Shown one piece after another: positions 1-10,050 of a DNA stretch of 64,000 nucleotides. The stretch spans positions 49,882 through 113,881 of the forward strand of contig JAOUKV010000006.1 in assembly GCA_029882355.1 (NCBI GenBank), read 5' to 3'. The notes under the pieces are model-generated. The model was not told the origin of the DNA, searched no databases, and saw only the letters and a program-made list of their open reading frames with translations. Source of the DNA: Gammaproteobacteria bacterium (GTDB lineage Bacteria; Pseudomonadota; Gammaproteobacteria; SZUA-229). The translations under genes and the position numbers were made by a program. Position 1 is the stretch's first letter; every line of letters starts with the position of its first letter.

Positions 1-507
1 GCGGGTCAGACTGCGAGTTTATTGAACGCAAAGCCAATGAAGTGTGACGTCTATCCAAAACAGATCGCCTTTAATGTCCTGCCGCAAATTGATGTCTTCC
101 TTGAAAACGGCTACACCAAAGAAGAGATGAAAATGGTCTGGGAAACTCGCAAGATTTTTGAAGATGAATCTATCATGGTTAATCCGACTGCGGTTCGTGT
201 GCCTGTATTTTTTGGCCATTCAGAAGCGGTGCATATCGAGACTAAAGAAAAAATTTCTGCTGAAAAAGTCCGTGAATTGCTCATGGCTGCTGATGGCGTG
301 GTTGTGATGGATGAGCATGTCGATGGTGGTTATCCGACGGCAGTGACCGAAGGTGCAAACAATGATCCTGTCTATGTCGGTCGAATTCGTGAGGATATCT
401 CACATGAAAAAGGTATCGATATGTGGGTGGTGGCAGATAACGTCAGAAAAGGTGCTGCATTAAATAGCGTACAAATTGCCGAAATTTTGATAAAACAATA
501 TTTATAA
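1..507 (+). CDS. asd: Aspartate-semialdehyde dehydrogenase, C-terminal part
   Basis: The gene is cut by the left edge; 168 codons remain, open from base 1 to the TAA at 505. The enzyme reduces aspartyl phosphate to aspartate semialdehyde, the branch point to lysine/diaminopimelate, threonine and methionine. The visible part is the C-terminal half of the catalytic (dimerisation) domain, with the conserved VRVPVFFGHSEAVHIE stretch that carries substrate-binding residues, and the C-terminal helix returning to the NAD(P) domain. The catalytic cysteine would lie upstream and is not seen. The TTG at 22 is internal, not a start. A long hairpin follows (581-621), then fimV, the usual asd-fimV-truA order of gammaproteobacteria. 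Confidence 0.93.
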   Translation, partial: AGQTASLLNAKPMKCDVYPKQIAFNVLPQIDVFLENGYTKEEMKMVWETRKIFEDESIMVNPTAVRVPVFFGHSEAVHIETKEKISAEKVRELLMAADGVVVMDEHVDGGYPTAVTEGANNDPVYVGRIREDISHEKGIDMWVVADNVRKGAALNSVQIAEILIKQYL

Positions 508-580
508 CCTATAGTTACACCTATATAGTTAATGTACCTTCTTAAGGTGCGTTGATAAGATAACAAGAAAAAGGTTGTAA

Positions 581-621
581 CACAGGAATTGATCAGGGAC
601 TAAATATGATCAATTCCTGTG
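581..621. repeat. Perfect 15-bp inverted repeat between asd and fimV
   Basis: The arms CACAGGAATTGATCA (581-595) and TGATCAATTCCTGTG (607-621) are perfectly complementary around an 11-base loop. No T-run follows on the plus strand, so it is not a textbook intrinsic terminator. It may end asd transcription, protect the mRNA 3' end, or act as an operator about 30 bases before the fimV start. The role is inferred only. Confidence 0.7.
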
Positions 622-649
622 ATAAATGACCAAATAAAGGGGAAATACA

Positions 650-3604
650 GTGCGTAAATTGATCTTTGCCTTGGCGCTCGGGGCGATATTAATTCCAAAC
701 CATGGATTTACATTGGGTTTGGGTGAAATTGAAGTCAATTCGTCATTAAATCAAAAGCTTGTAGCTCGTATTGATCTATTGTCAGCGGCGCCAGAGGACG
801 CTGAATCACTGATAGTCAAGCTGGCATCACGAGAAGAATTTGTTCGTGCTGGCCTGGATCGCCCCGTTGTGCTTGGTTCACTGAAATTTAAAACTTCAGT
901 GGAAGATGATCATGTCTATATTAATGTATTGTCACCAAAACCTATTCGCGAACCTTTTCTGAACTTTTTGGTAGAAGTTGATTGGCCTAAGGGACATTTG
1001 ATTCGTGAGTACACTATTTTGCTTGATCCTCCTGTCTTTGCGGGTTCACGCCAGAAATCGGCACCTGTCTCAGGCCGTCCTGCTATGCGTGAATCTACAG
1101 GTAGTGCGCCAGTAAGCGTTCAGTCACCGGTCTCTGATGATTTTCGTCCTGCTGCACAGTCACCTGGTTCTGTTGAGCCTGTAGCTGTCGCCACAGAAGC
1201 ATTTGCTTCAGAGCCTGTTCAGCAACAGACTACTTATGCTGCTCCTGGTTATTCTGCTCCATCGTATTCAGCCCCATCGGGTCATCGTATTCAAGCAGGT
1301 GATACCGCCTGGAGTATTGCTAACCGCACGAAACCAGCTTCTGTTTCTACGCAGCAAATGTTGATTGCAATGTTGCGTACCAATCCTGAAGTATTTATCG
1401 ATGGCAATGTGAATGGTCTTAAAAAAGGCTATATTTTGCGGGCACCTGATAATGCGACTATCAACGCGATTAATCATGAAGAAGCCATGGCTGCAGTCAG
1501 TCAGCAGAATGCTTTGTGGCGTGAATATCAGCAATCATTGTCCAGTGAGCAGCCTGCTTCAGCCATTGATGAAAATTTCACCGAGTCAGAATATAGCTCT
1601 GCTATAAATATGAATGATGACTCACGTTTGTCTATCGTGAGTGCGGGTAGTGGTAGTTCTGCTTCTGGAGAAACGAAAGATCCTTCAGAAATGACGGCCG
1701 GTGAGTTGCGCGAACAGCTGGCATTATCACGTGAACGAGTAGAAACAGAGCGTGTAGAAAAGGAAACACTGGAACAGCAAATGGGTTCTTTATCGACTCA
1801 AGTCGATAAGATGAAAGGGCTGATGACTATTGAAGATGATGCCATGGCTGAAATGCAGTCAGTAGGCGATTCATCTGATGAAGCAGCACTGGCTCTCGAT
1901 GAGGCCAGTGAAAAAATTGTGGTTGAAGATGTAGTTGCTGAAGAAGAGGTTGTTGAACCGACTGGCAGCGCTGAAGAGCAAGCCATTGATGCATTGGATG
2001 CTTTGATAGGTGGTTCAGATGATGAAAAAGATTCAGCTGCTGAAGAATTATTTGTTGATGAAACTGATGCTGCTGCGGCCGTAGATGCAGGTCTGGCAAC
2101 CGAGCAGGAAGTGTTGGATGAAATGGCTCCAGCTTCAGCTATACCTGTACCTCAGGAAGACAGTCTTGTTGATACGTTACTAAACAATAGGATGATCCTT
2201 GCTATCTTACTGTTGGTTGTATTGGTTGTTGGCGCTATTGTCTATCTGATTAAACGTCGTCGTGAGAATAATACATCTAGTGATACTGACTCATCAGGTG
2301 TCGATATCTTTAGTATTGATGAAGAGGCTGCATTAGAAGATGTTGCCGATATGGTTGATGATGAATCGATTGATAACCTGGTGAGCGATGCAGAAGTTGA
2401 AGCTTCAATGGCTGAGGCCGAGGCTGAAGAAGAAGAGTTTGATGCGGAAGCAACTATGATTCTGCCGTCAGGAACTGGCACTGTCGTTGCACCTGCCGCT
2501 AGTTTGCAAGCTGAGGTAGAAGAAGAGGAGCAGGATGATGTATTGGCTGAAGCTGATGTTTATCTGGCTTATGGTATTTATCAGCAGGCAGAAGAGTTGC
2601 TGGAAAATGCGATTAAGGAAAACCCGGATAAAGATTCATACCGGGTCAAACTAGCAGAAACCTATTTTGCAGGTAAGAATGCGGATGCCCTGGCTAAGTT
2701 AGGTGTTGAAATGAAACAAAGGGTGGGCAATTCAGAGTCGGTTGCCTGGACTAAAGTCGCTACCCTGGGTAAAGAGCTTTGCCCAGATGAAGAGGTATTC
2801 CAGCAAGCAGATTCGGATGCGACATTAGATGTGAATGACTTAATGCCGAAGTCACCTGAGCCCATGGATTTTGATCTAGGCGAAGACGATGGTGTCGCTG
2901 AACTCGATATGGATTTCGACACTCCACTTGAAGAGCCAGCAGATGATGGTGGATTTGAATTACCATCTATGGATCTTGATATGGATGAAACAGCGGTTAT
3001 TTCTCCCGCAGATTCAGCTGAGTCTTTGGATGAGCTTGAGTTTGACTTGAGTGAAACTGACGCCATAGAAGAAACACCGTTAGAAGAAACAGCATTAGAA
3101 GAAGAGTTCTCGCTGGATATAGAAGCTTCTGAACTTGATCTCGGAACTAGCGCTGCTGATGAAAGCCTTGATGCCGGTTTGGATATGGACCTGGATATGG
3201 ACATGGACATGGGTCTTGATATGTCAGCGGACGTTGAGAGTGTAGATGACGCCGAAAGTAGTATGGATTTTGACCTTGATATGTCGGTCGACGATGCTGA
3301 GGGAGAAATCGATCTTACTGACGAAGTTTCTGACTTCGATATGTCGCTAGATGATGCTGAGGGAGAAATCGATTTTACTGAGGAAGCTTCTGACCTGGGT
3401 TTGTCAATGGATGATGATCTTGGTGGTATGGATCTATCTGAGCCTCTAGATGCTGAGGAGGTTAATACCAAGCTTGATTTAGCTAAGGCGTATCTCGATA
3501 TGGGGGATCATGAAGGTGCTCGTGATATCCTTGATGAAGTAGTAGCTGGCGGTAATGCTGAGCAGAAGAAAGAAGCTCAGGAGTTAATGGCTCAAGTGAA
3601 TTAA
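650..3604 (+). CDS. fimV: FimV/HubP-family polar protein with LysM domain
   Basis: 984 residues. FimV proteins are inner-membrane polar organisers needed for type IV pilus assembly, twitching and polar localisation. Seen in order: a signal peptide (1-22), the conserved N-terminal segment LGLGEIEVNSSLNQ, a periplasmic part, a LysM peptidoglycan-binding domain (about 212-265), a coiled-coil stretch (about 345-385), one membrane span (about 515-534) followed by KRRR, then a very acidic cytoplasmic region rich in D/E/M and a C-terminal TPR-like motif (about 936-984), the FimV C-terminal domain. The start is GTG at 650 behind AAAGGGGAAA. The acidic part contains a tandem 60-bp duplication. A terminator follows directly. 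Large antisense ORFs here are shadows of the acidic codons. Confidence 0.93.
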   Translation: MRKLIFALALGAILIPNHGFTLGLGEIEVNSSLNQKLVARIDLLSAAPEDAESLIVKLASREEFVRAGLDRPVVLGSLKFKTSVEDDHVYINVLSPKPIREPFLNFLVEVDWPKGHLIREYTILLDPPVFAGSRQKSAPVSGRPAMRESTGSAPVSVQSPVSDDFRPAAQSPGSVEPVAVATEAFASEPVQQQTTYAAPGYSAPSYSAPSGHRIQAGDTAWSIANRTKPASVSTQQMLIAMLRTNPEVFIDGNVNGLKKGYILRAPDNATINAINHEEAMAAVSQQNALWREYQQSLSSEQPASAIDENFTESEYSSAINMNDDSRLSIVSAGSGSSASGETKDPSEMTAGELREQLALSRERVETERVEKETLEQQMGSLSTQVDKMKGLMTIEDDAMAEMQSVGDSSDEAALALDEASEKIVVEDVVAEEEVVEPTGSAEEQAIDALDALIGGSDDEKDSAAEELFVDETDAAAAVDAGLATEQEVLDEMAPASAIPVPQEDSLVDTLLNNRMILAILLLVVLVVGAIVYLIKRRRENNTSSDTDSSGVDIFSIDEEAALEDVADMVDDESIDNLVSDAEVEASMAEAEAEEEEFDAEATMILPSGTGTVVAPAASLQAEVEEEEQDDVLAEADVYLAYGIYQQAEELLENAIKENPDKDSYRVKLAETYFAGKNADALAKLGVEMKQRVGNSESVAWTKVATLGKELCPDEEVFQQADSDATLDVNDLMPKSPEPMDFDLGEDDGVAELDMDFDTPLEEPADDGGFELPSMDLDMDETAVISPADSAESLDELEFDLSETDAIEETPLEETALEEEFSLDIEASELDLGTSAADESLDAGLDMDLDMDMDMGLDMSADVESVDDAESSMDFDLDMSVDDAEGEIDLTDEVSDFDMSLDDAEGEIDFTEEASDLGLSMDDDLGGMDLSEPLDAEEVNTKLDLAKAYLDMGDHEGARDILDEVVAGGNAEQKKEAQELMAQVN
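3278..3397 (+). repeat. Tandem 60-bp duplication inside fimV
   Basis: Two consecutive 60-base units (3278-3337 and 3338-3397) encode near-identical 20-residue blocks, each opening DMS(V/L)DDAEGEID. Upstream at about 3180-3225 a shorter D-M-D-L/M iteration is also seen. This suggests growth of the acidic linker by slippage or unequal crossing-over. Confidence 0.85.
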
Positions 3605-3668
3605 TCTGTTGATTAAACGGGATTAAATTAAACCTTCGAAGAAACGAAGCAATCGTTTAAAATATTGA

Positions 3669-3697
3669 AACGGCGTCTTTTAGATGCCGTTTTTTTA
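3669..3697 (+). terminator. Intrinsic terminator after fimV
   Basis: The stem AACGGCGTC/GATGCCGTT (9 bp, one G-T pair, loop TTTTA) is followed by seven T. It lies between the fimV stop and truA. An in-frame ATG at 3684 lies inside this stem, which is why the truA start is placed downstream at 3711. Confidence 0.88.
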
Positions 3698-3710
3698 TTG
3701 GGTATACAAC

Positions 3711-4505
3711 ATGACCACATCACGCATCGCAATCGGTATTGAATACAATGGCAGCCATTTTAATGGCTGGCAGATACAGTCTCAGGATGCCCGTACCGTA
3801 CAGGAGCAGGTGCAAAAAGCGCTGGCTAAAATAGCGATTCATCCCATCAGTTTGATCTGTGCGGGTCGAACCGATACTGGCGTGCATGCAACAGCACAGG
3901 TGGCGCATTTTGATACTACGGTAGAGCGTGAGCTGAAAGCCTGGGTGATGGGCGGCAATATTCATCTGCCGGATGATGTCAGTATTATCTGGGCGAAGAA
4001 GGTTGATGAGGATTTTAGTGCGCGTTTTAGTGCGACCAGGCGCAGCTACCGATATGTGATTTTAAATCGCAGGGCGAGAACCGCGATTCACAGCAAACAG
4101 GTGACCTGGATTTACGATGATCTGGATGTTGAAGCCATGCATGAGGCCGCGCAGGCCATGCTGGGTAAGCAGGATTTTTCATCATTCCGTTCCTCGAAAT
4201 GTCAGGCCAGCAATGCGATTAGAAGCATGCATTCGATTAACATCTTTCGTGATGGCGATTACATATTTCTGGATATTTGTGCGAATGCGTTTCTGCATCA
4301 TATGGTGCGAAATATCGTAGGCTCGTTGTTGATGATCGGCCGAGGAGAGCGGCCGCTGACCTGGATGGCGGATTTACTGGAAGTTAAAGATCGAACTCAG
4401 GCCGGACCGACAGCGCAGGCCGCAGGATTGTACCTGGTTGCTGTAGAATACCCTGAACAATATGGCCTGCCATCAACAGGCTTTTTACCAAGATTTAGCG
4501 ACTGA
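3711..4505 (+). CDS. truA: tRNA pseudouridine synthase A (positions 38-40)
   Basis: 264 residues from ATG 3711 (MTTSRIAIGIEYNG). Converts uridines 38-40 of the tRNA anticodon arm to pseudouridine. The catalytic Asp is D55 in AGRTDTGVHA; the family motif with FLHHMVRN near residue 200 is present and the length is normal. An upstream in-frame ATG at 3684 would add nine residues but falls in the fimV terminator. It is followed 20 bases later by trpF, the common truA-trpF order of Pseudomonas-like gammaproteobacteria. Confidence 0.95.
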   Translation: MTTSRIAIGIEYNGSHFNGWQIQSQDARTVQEQVQKALAKIAIHPISLICAGRTDTGVHATAQVAHFDTTVERELKAWVMGGNIHLPDDVSIIWAKKVDEDFSARFSATRRSYRYVILNRRARTAIHSKQVTWIYDDLDVEAMHEAAQAMLGKQDFSSFRSSKCQASNAIRSMHSINIFRDGDYIFLDICANAFLHHMVRNIVGSLLMIGRGERPLTWMADLLEVKDRTQAGPTAQAAGLYLVAVEYPEQYGLPSTGFLPRFSD

Positions 4506-4525
4506 CGGGATGTTGGAGTACAAGT

Positions 4526-5161
4526 ATGTCTTATACGCGTGTTAAAATATGCGGGATTACCAGAGTAGAGGATGCCTTGCACGCCGCCGCTGAAGGTGTA
4601 GATGCCATCGGTCTGGTTTTTTACGAGAAGAGCCCGCGTTATGTGACAGCGGCTCAGGCTGCAGAAATTTGTAACAAACTGCCCGCTTTTGTTACCTCAG
4701 TGGCTCTGTTTAAAGATGCTGGTGCAGGCACGGTTCGGCAGATATTGACTGAAGTATCCATCGATTTATTACAGTTTCACGGCAGCGAAAGCGCCGAGTT
4801 TTGCCGCCAGTTTGGCAAGCCCTATATCAAGGCGTTGGGCATGGCAGGAGAGTCTTCTGTACCAAAACAAGTGGCAGAATTTCACGATGCACGTGGCCTG
4901 TTGTTAGATGGTCACGCACCGGGTGCTGATGGCGGCACTGGTGAAAGCTTTGAATGGGGTATGATACCGGCTGATCTGGAGTATCCATTGATACTGGCAG
5001 GTGGTCTTGATGTCGAAAATGTACTCGGTGCTATCCGCGCCGTACAGCCCTATGCGGTTGATGTTAGCAGCGGCGTGGAAAGTGAAAAAGGTATTAAGAA
5101 TGCCGCGTTAGTGACGGCATTTATGAAAAATGTAAGACAGGCAAATAATGAGCAAAGTTAA
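4526..5161 (+). CDS. trpF: Phosphoribosylanthranilate isomerase
   Basis: 211 residues, a TIM barrel acting in tryptophan synthesis: phosphoribosyl-anthranilate to CdRP. KICGITR (residues 7-13) contains the catalytic cysteine; the catalytic Asp is in LFKDA-region strand 6 and the phosphate site is in the C-terminal [12 protein letters not shown] stands before the ATG. The last 14 bases overlap trpB, indicating translational coupling. The gene is separate from trpC, as in pseudomonads, not fused as in E. coli. Confidence 0.95.
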   Translation: MSYTRVKICGITRVEDALHAAAEGVDAIGLVFYEKSPRYVTAAQAAEICNKLPAFVTSVALFKDAGAGTVRQILTEVSIDLLQFHGSESAEFCRQFGKPYIKALGMAGESSVPKQVAEFHDARGLLLDGHAPGADGGTGESFEWGMIPADLEYPLILAGGLDVENVLGAIRAVQPYAVDVSSGVESEKGIKNAALVTAFMKNVRQANNEQS

Positions 5162-6368
5162 AGATAAAATTGATTACTCGAGCATGCCCGATGAACGTGG
5201 GCACTTTGGTGTTTATGGCGGCATTTTTGCTTCCGAGACATTGATGCAGGCACTCGATGAATTGAAAGAGGCCTACCAGAACTCGATTAGCGATAAAGCT
5301 TTTCAGGCAGGATTTGATGCCGATCTGGCACATTATGTTGGTCGTCCCAGCCCTCTATATCATGCAGAACGGTTATCGAAAGAAATCGGTGGCGCGCAAA
5401 TTTATCTCAAGCGTGAAGATTTAAATCACACCGGTGCGCATAAGATAAATAACACCATTGGCCAGGCACTGTTAGCCAAGGCTATGGGTAAGAAACGCGT
5501 TATCGCTGAAACCGGTGCTGGTCAACACGGCGTGGCAACCGCGACTGTGGCCGCGCGTTTTGGCATGGAATGCGTGGTTTACATGGGTGCAGAAGATATT
5601 ATTCGCCAGGCACCGAATGTTTATCGCATGAAGTTGCTGGGCGCTAAGGTGGTGCCTGTCACCTCCGGTTCAAAAACATTAAAAGATGCCTTGAACGAAG
5701 CCATGCGTGACTGGGTGACCAATGTTGATGATACCTTTTATATCATCGGCACCGTCGCTGGCCCGCATCCTTATCCGGCCATGGTGCGCGATTTTCAGGC
5801 CATCATCGGTCGTGAAGCGCGTCAGCAAATGCAGGATCAAACCGGTCGACTGCCCGATGCATTGGTCGCCTGTATAGGTGGTGGTTCCAATGCGATTGGC
5901 CTGTTCCATCCTTTCCTCGCCGATGATTCGGTTGAAATGTACGGCGTTGAAGCCGCCGGTGATGGTCTCGAAACGGGCCGCCATGCTGCGCCTTTATGTG
6001 CGGGTAAACCGGGTGTGTTGCACGGCAATCGTACTTATCTGATGGAAGATAAGGATGGTCAGATTATCGAAACCCATTCTGTTTCAGCTGGTCTGGATTA
6101 TCCGGGTGTTGGCCCTGAGCATGCGTGGTTGAAAGACATCGGTCGCGTTAACTACGTTGCTGCCACCGATAAAGAAGCGCTTTCGGCCTTTCATCAATTA
6201 ACTCGAGTCGAAGGTATTATTCCCGCACTGGAATCCAGTCATGCCGTGGCTTATGGTATGAAGCTGGCCGCAGAGATGTCGCCTGATCAAAATATTATTG
6301 TTAATTTATCCGGTCGTGGTGATAAAGATATCAACACCATCGCCAAGATTGAAGGTATCGAATTATGA
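5148..6368 (+). CDS. trpB: Tryptophan synthase beta subunit
   Basis: 406 residues, PLP enzyme joining indole and serine to make tryptophan. The Schiff-base lysine is K99 in [12 protein letters not shown]121-type catalytic Glu lies in AETGAGQHG; the PLP phosphate loop is GGGSNA (about residue 245); SGRGDKD near the C-terminus is conserved. It overlaps trpF by 14 bases at its start and trpA by four bases (ATGA) at its end, as expected for subunits of one alpha2-beta2 complex. Confidence 0.97.
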   Translation: MSKVKDKIDYSSMPDERGHFGVYGGIFASETLMQALDELKEAYQNSISDKAFQAGFDADLAHYVGRPSPLYHAERLSKEIGGAQIYLKREDLNHTGAHKINNTIGQALLAKAMGKKRVIAETGAGQHGVATATVAARFGMECVVYMGAEDIIRQAPNVYRMKLLGAKVVPVTSGSKTLKDALNEAMRDWVTNVDDTFYIIGTVAGPHPYPAMVRDFQAIIGREARQQMQDQTGRLPDALVACIGGGSNAIGLFHPFLADDSVEMYGVEAAGDGLETGRHAAPLCAGKPGVLHGNRTYLMEDKDGQIIETHSVSAGLDYPGVGPEHAWLKDIGRVNYVAATDKEALSAFHQLTRVEGIIPALESSHAVAYGMKLAAEMSPDQNIIVNLSGRGDKDINTIAKIEGIEL

Positions 6369-7183
6369 GCCGCTTGAAAGCCTGCTTTGAGCGCCTGAGT
6401 GCCGAATCAAAAAAAGCCCTGATACCTTACGTGATGACTGGTGATCCACATCCCGATGTGACTTTACCGTTAATGCACGCCATGGTTGAGGCGGGGGCTA
6501 ATATTATTGAGTTAGGTGCGCCTTTCTCCGATCCTATGGCTGATGGTCCGGTGATTCAGGCGGCGGCAGAGCGTTCTCTTGAGTTCCATACCAGCCTGCA
6601 CGACGTTTTTGCAATCGCCAAACAATTTCGTGAAAAGGATGATCAAACGCCTATCGTTATGATGGGGTATCTGAATCCCATCGAAGTCATGGGTTATCAG
6701 TCTTTTGCCAAATTAGCCGCAGAAAATGGCATTGATGGTGTTATCACCGTCGATATGCCGCCCGAAGAGGCAGAAGATTATATTGTTGCTTTGAAAGAAT
6801 ATCAGATCGATCCGATCTTCCTGATCGCACCAACCACCACCGAAGAACGCATGCAGAAAATCGCCGCTGTCGCCAGTGGCTTTGTCTATTATGTCTCGCT
6901 GAAAGGTGTCACCGGCGCTGCAACACTGGATGTGGCCGGTGTGGTTGAGCGAGTCAATCTGATTCGTCAATACATGGATCTGCCCATTGGCGTTGGTTTT
7001 GGCATTAATAATGCCGAAACCGCCGCCAGCGTATCGAGCTGTGCTGATGCGGTGGTGGTTGGTAGTGCGATTGTTAACAGAATGGCAGCACAAAAAGACA
7101 AAAAGACTGAACAAACAGCTATAATCGTGAAAGATGTAACAGATTTGCTAAAATCCATGCGCGAAGCCATGGATGCGAAATAG
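6365..7183 (+). CDS. trpA: Tryptophan synthase alpha subunit
   Basis: 272 residues, TIM barrel that cleaves indole-3-glycerol phosphate and passes indole to TrpB. Catalytic E49 ([11 protein letters not shown]) and D60 match the numbering of the Salmonella enzyme. The G-rich phosphate-binding loop GVGFGI lies near residue 212. The start overlaps the trpB stop. The other trp genes (E, G, D, C) are not in this window. Confidence 0.96.
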   Translation: MSRLKACFERLSAESKKALIPYVMTGDPHPDVTLPLMHAMVEAGANIIELGAPFSDPMADGPVIQAAAERSLEFHTSLHDVFAIAKQFREKDDQTPIVMMGYLNPIEVMGYQSFAKLAAENGIDGVITVDMPPEEAEDYIVALKEYQIDPIFLIAPTTTEERMQKIAAVASGFVYYVSLKGVTGAATLDVAGVVERVNLIRQYMDLPIGVGFGINNAETAASVSSCADAVVVGSAIVNRMAAQKDKKTEQTAIIVKDVTDLLKSMREAMDAK

Positions 7184-7234
7184 AATAACAGTCCGCAAGG
7201 GCTTGAATCGGGTGACCACGAGAGGACCCAAGAC

Positions 7235-8107
7235 ATGAGCTGGTTTGAAAAATTAATGCCATCAAGCATCCGTACCGATGCGACGAGTAAAGGTGCTGTA
7301 CCCGAAGGGCTATGGACCAAGTGCACCGCATGCAGTGCGGTTCTCTATCGTGCTGAGTTAGAGCGTAATCAGGATGTCTGCCCGAAATGTAATCAGCATA
7401 TGCGAGTTTTTGGACGTCGCCGTCTTGATCTGTTTCTCGATAAAGAAGCGCGCGAAGAAATTGCCAATAACCTGGTACCGACTGATAAATACAAATTCAA
7501 AGATTCCAAGAAATATAAAGATCGACTTCTTGTTGCCCAGAAAAATACGGGCGAGAAAGATGCGTTGATCGTTATAAAAGGTAAAGTCAAAGGTGTTGAT
7601 GTGGTGGCCGTTGCTTTTGATTTCCGCTTCATGGGTGGATCAATGGGTTCTGTGGTCGGTGAGAAATTTGTTAGAGCCGCTAACGTGGCATTAAAAGAAA
7701 ATATTCCTCTGGTATGTTTCTCCGCTTCAGGTGGCGCACGTATGCAGGAAGCTTTGTTTTCGCTGATGCAGATGGCGAAAACCAGTGCGGTTTTAGCCAA
7801 GCTGGCTAAAAATAGAATCCCATATATTTCCGTATTGACCGACCCAACCATGGGTGGTGTATCCGCCAGTTTTGCCATGTTGGGTGATATTCATATTGCC
7901 GAGCCTAAAGCACTGATCGGTTTTGCCGGTCCACGTGTGATTGAACAAACAGTACGTGAGCAATTGCCTGAAGGTTTTCAGCGTAGTGAATTCCTGTTGG
8001 AGCACGGCGCGATTGATATGATTGTAGATCGTCGTGATCTGCGTGATCGTATTTCAAGTATATGCTTGATGTTATCTAACCGGCCCGCTGTCCAGTCTGC
8101 AGGTTAA
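7235..8107 (+). CDS. accD: Acetyl-CoA carboxylase carboxyltransferase beta subunit
   Basis: 290 residues. Transfers the carboxyl group from biotin to acetyl-CoA for fatty-acid synthesis, together with AccA. The N-terminal zinc ribbon has C30, C33, C49 and C52; the crotonase-like carboxyltransferase core contains [11 protein letters not shown] and the conserved GGVSASFA segment. It starts 51 bases after trpA, behind GAGAGGAC, and is followed by folC, the conserved gammaproteobacterial order. Confidence 0.96.
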   Translation: MSWFEKLMPSSIRTDATSKGAVPEGLWTKCTACSAVLYRAELERNQDVCPKCNQHMRVFGRRRLDLFLDKEAREEIANNLVPTDKYKFKDSKKYKDRLLVAQKNTGEKDALIVIKGKVKGVDVVAVAFDFRFMGGSMGSVVGEKFVRAANVALKENIPLVCFSASGGARMQEALFSLMQMAKTSAVLAKLAKNRIPYISVLTDPTMGGVSASFAMLGDIHIAEPKALIGFAGPRVIEQTVREQLPEGFQRSEFLLEHGAIDMIVDRRDLRDRISSICLMLSNRPAVQSAG

Positions 8108-8145
8108 CTGAAAAGTTCAGTTCACTCTCATGCGGTGAAATCTTC

Positions 8146-9447
8146 ATGAGATTTAATTCCCTCAATGCCTGGTTAGACTGGCAAGCCACACTCCACCCGG
8201 TAGAAATTAATCTTGGTCTGGAACGTATCGTTGATGTCTTGCAACGTATGGGTCTGGCTAATCAATTTGCATGCCCTTTGATTATGGTCGCCGGTACTAA
8301 TGGCAAAGGATCGACGGTTAGTCTGCTGGAATCCATGGCTACAGCCGCAGGTCTCAATGTTGCCTGTTATACCTCGCCACACATCACACACTATAACGAA
8401 CGCATAAGAATCAACGGCGAAAATATCGATGATGACAGCCTGTGTCAGTCTTTTCAGCGCATCGATCAAGCCAGAGCTGAAATCGCACTGACTTATTTTG
8501 AGTTCGGCACGCTGGCTGCGATTGATCTATGCATGCGCGCAAAAGCCGACCTGGTCATCATGGAAATAGGCCTGGGTGGCAGACTGGACGCGGTGAACGT
8601 GATGGAACCCGATGTTTCCATTATTACTTCCATCGCGATTGACCACACTGACTGGTTGGGTGATAACCGTGAAGATATAGCTAGAGAAAAAGCCGGGATT
8701 ATGCGGGCGGGTAAACCGGCTATTTGCGGTGAAACTGATGCGCCCGATTCTTTACTCGAAGTGGCAGAACAGAAATCAGCGGAGTTTTTTCAAATTGGAC
8801 AGCAATACACAATAGAACATTCGTCCTGCAATAACTGGTCTTTGCAAAGTCCCTTTGGCGGCATGAAAGACTTGCCATACCCTGTGCTGCAAGGGGATTT
8901 CCAGATCGGTAATGCTGCTACCGCCATCGTTGCACTACAGGCCCTGGCGGCTAAGCTAACAATCAGTGATGAACATATCAAACAAGGTTTATTGAATGCA
9001 CAGTTGCATGGTCGTTTTGAAAAACTGCACGACCAGCCTTTGGTGATCGCTGATGTTGCTCATAATCCACATGCCGTCAGTTCGCTGGTGGCTCAGTTGC
9101 GGACGCAGGCTATCAAAGGTTCGAGCCGAGTAGTGATTGCCATGCTGGCAGATAAACCTGTTGATGAGGTGATTGCATTATTGCTGCCAGTCACCGACTA
9201 CTGGTATAGCGCGGGCCTGGAAGCCGAATCACGAGGATTATCCGCACAGGCCATGGCAGATAAAATAAAGCATGCACTAAATAAAAATGAGTCGCTTGCT
9301 CAGACCTCTACGGATGTTAAACTTTGCCCTGAGTTAACAGTCACAGCCGCCATAGCAGCGGCCATGCGCGATGCTGATCCAGAGGATGAAATCATCATAC
9401 TGGGCTCGTTTTATACGGTTGCTGCGGCAACACATTATTTCTCCTGA
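8146..9447 (+). CDS. folC: Dihydrofolate synthase / folylpolyglutamate synthase
   Basis: 433 residues, Mur-ligase fold. Adds the first glutamate to dihydropteroate and further glutamates to folates. The ATP P-loop is GTNGKGS (50-56); TSPH and NERI (about 85-100) and the Mg-binding HTDWLG segment (about 170) are family motifs; the C-terminal ligase domain starts near residue 300 with DVAHNPHA. Normal length. It is placed between accD and the SPOR protein, as in E. coli. Confidence 0.95.
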   Translation: MRFNSLNAWLDWQATLHPVEINLGLERIVDVLQRMGLANQFACPLIMVAGTNGKGSTVSLLESMATAAGLNVACYTSPHITHYNERIRINGENIDDDSLCQSFQRIDQARAEIALTYFEFGTLAAIDLCMRAKADLVIMEIGLGGRLDAVNVMEPDVSIITSIAIDHTDWLGDNREDIAREKAGIMRAGKPAICGETDAPDSLLEVAEQKSAEFFQIGQQYTIEHSSCNNWSLQSPFGGMKDLPYPVLQGDFQIGNAATAIVALQALAAKLTISDEHIKQGLLNAQLHGRFEKLHDQPLVIADVAHNPHAVSSLVAQLRTQAIKGSSRVVIAMLADKPVDEVIALLLPVTDYWYSAGLEAESRGLSAQAMADKIKHALNKNESLAQTSTDVKLCPELTVTAAIAAAMRDADPEDEIIILGSFYTVAAATHYFS

Positions 9448-9471
9448 TCTTATTGGAATAACCACAGAATC

Positions 9472-9969
9472 ATGTTTGGCAATATGGAAAAAACACTTCA
9501 ACAACGTCTAGTTGGTGCCGTGGTATTAGTCGCACTGGGTGTGATTCTGGTACCAGCATTGCTTGATGGCTCCGGTTATAAATCACGTCATGACCGTAAT
9601 ATTGAAATCCCCGTTAAGCCGGTGCTGCCGCCTTTAAAGGAAATAAAGGTCAAACCTGTGGCGATTGCAACGCCAGTGGATATTAGAAAGAAGAGGGTAG
9701 AGCAGAAGAAAAAGGATACCCCAGCTAAACCAATTCAATCATGGACATTGCAAGTCGGTACCTTTAGTCAGGAAGATAATGCCCTGGCATTTCGTGAGAC
9801 ACTGCGTAAAGAAGGTTATATCGCTTATATGGAAAGCGCTGAGAGCAAAGGTAAAAAAAGTTACCGGGTTCGTATCGGCCCTGAGTTAGAAAAAAAGCAT
9901 CTTGAAAAAATTAAAACAAAATTGAAGGCAGAGAAAAAGATCAATGGCTTCATTGTCAGACATCCTTAG
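9472..9969 (+). CDS. dedD: SPOR-domain cell-division protein (DedD-like)
   Basis: 165 residues. One N-terminal membrane span (about residues 14-32), a basic proline-rich linker, then a SPOR domain (about 88-163) opening SWTLQVGTF. SPOR domains bind denuded glycan strands at the division site; DedD promotes septal murein synthesis in E. coli. Start ATG 9472 is used; ATG 9484 is also possible. The position between folC and cvpA is the dedD position. Confidence 0.88.
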   Translation: MFGNMEKTLQQRLVGAVVLVALGVILVPALLDGSGYKSRHDRNIEIPVKPVLPPLKEIKVKPVAIATPVDIRKKRVEQKKKDTPAKPIQSWTLQVGTFSQEDNALAFRETLRKEGYIAYMESAESKGKKSYRVRIGPELEKKHLEKIKTKLKAEKKINGFIVRHP

Positions 9970-10050
9970 AATGCCAATTTTTGAGTATATTCAAGTTATT
10001 CAAACGCGTATAATGCCAGTCTTCCAGCAATTCAAGAGATTTAATACACC

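Noticed and set aside
2662..3471. 269-codon antisense ORF rich in Ser/Ile
   Set aside because: It is the complement of the acidic GAT/GAA/ATG-rich part of fimV; the low-complexity composition explains the open frame.
3684..3710. truA start at ATG 3684
   Set aside because: It lies in the fimV terminator stem; the conserved N-terminus starts at 3711.
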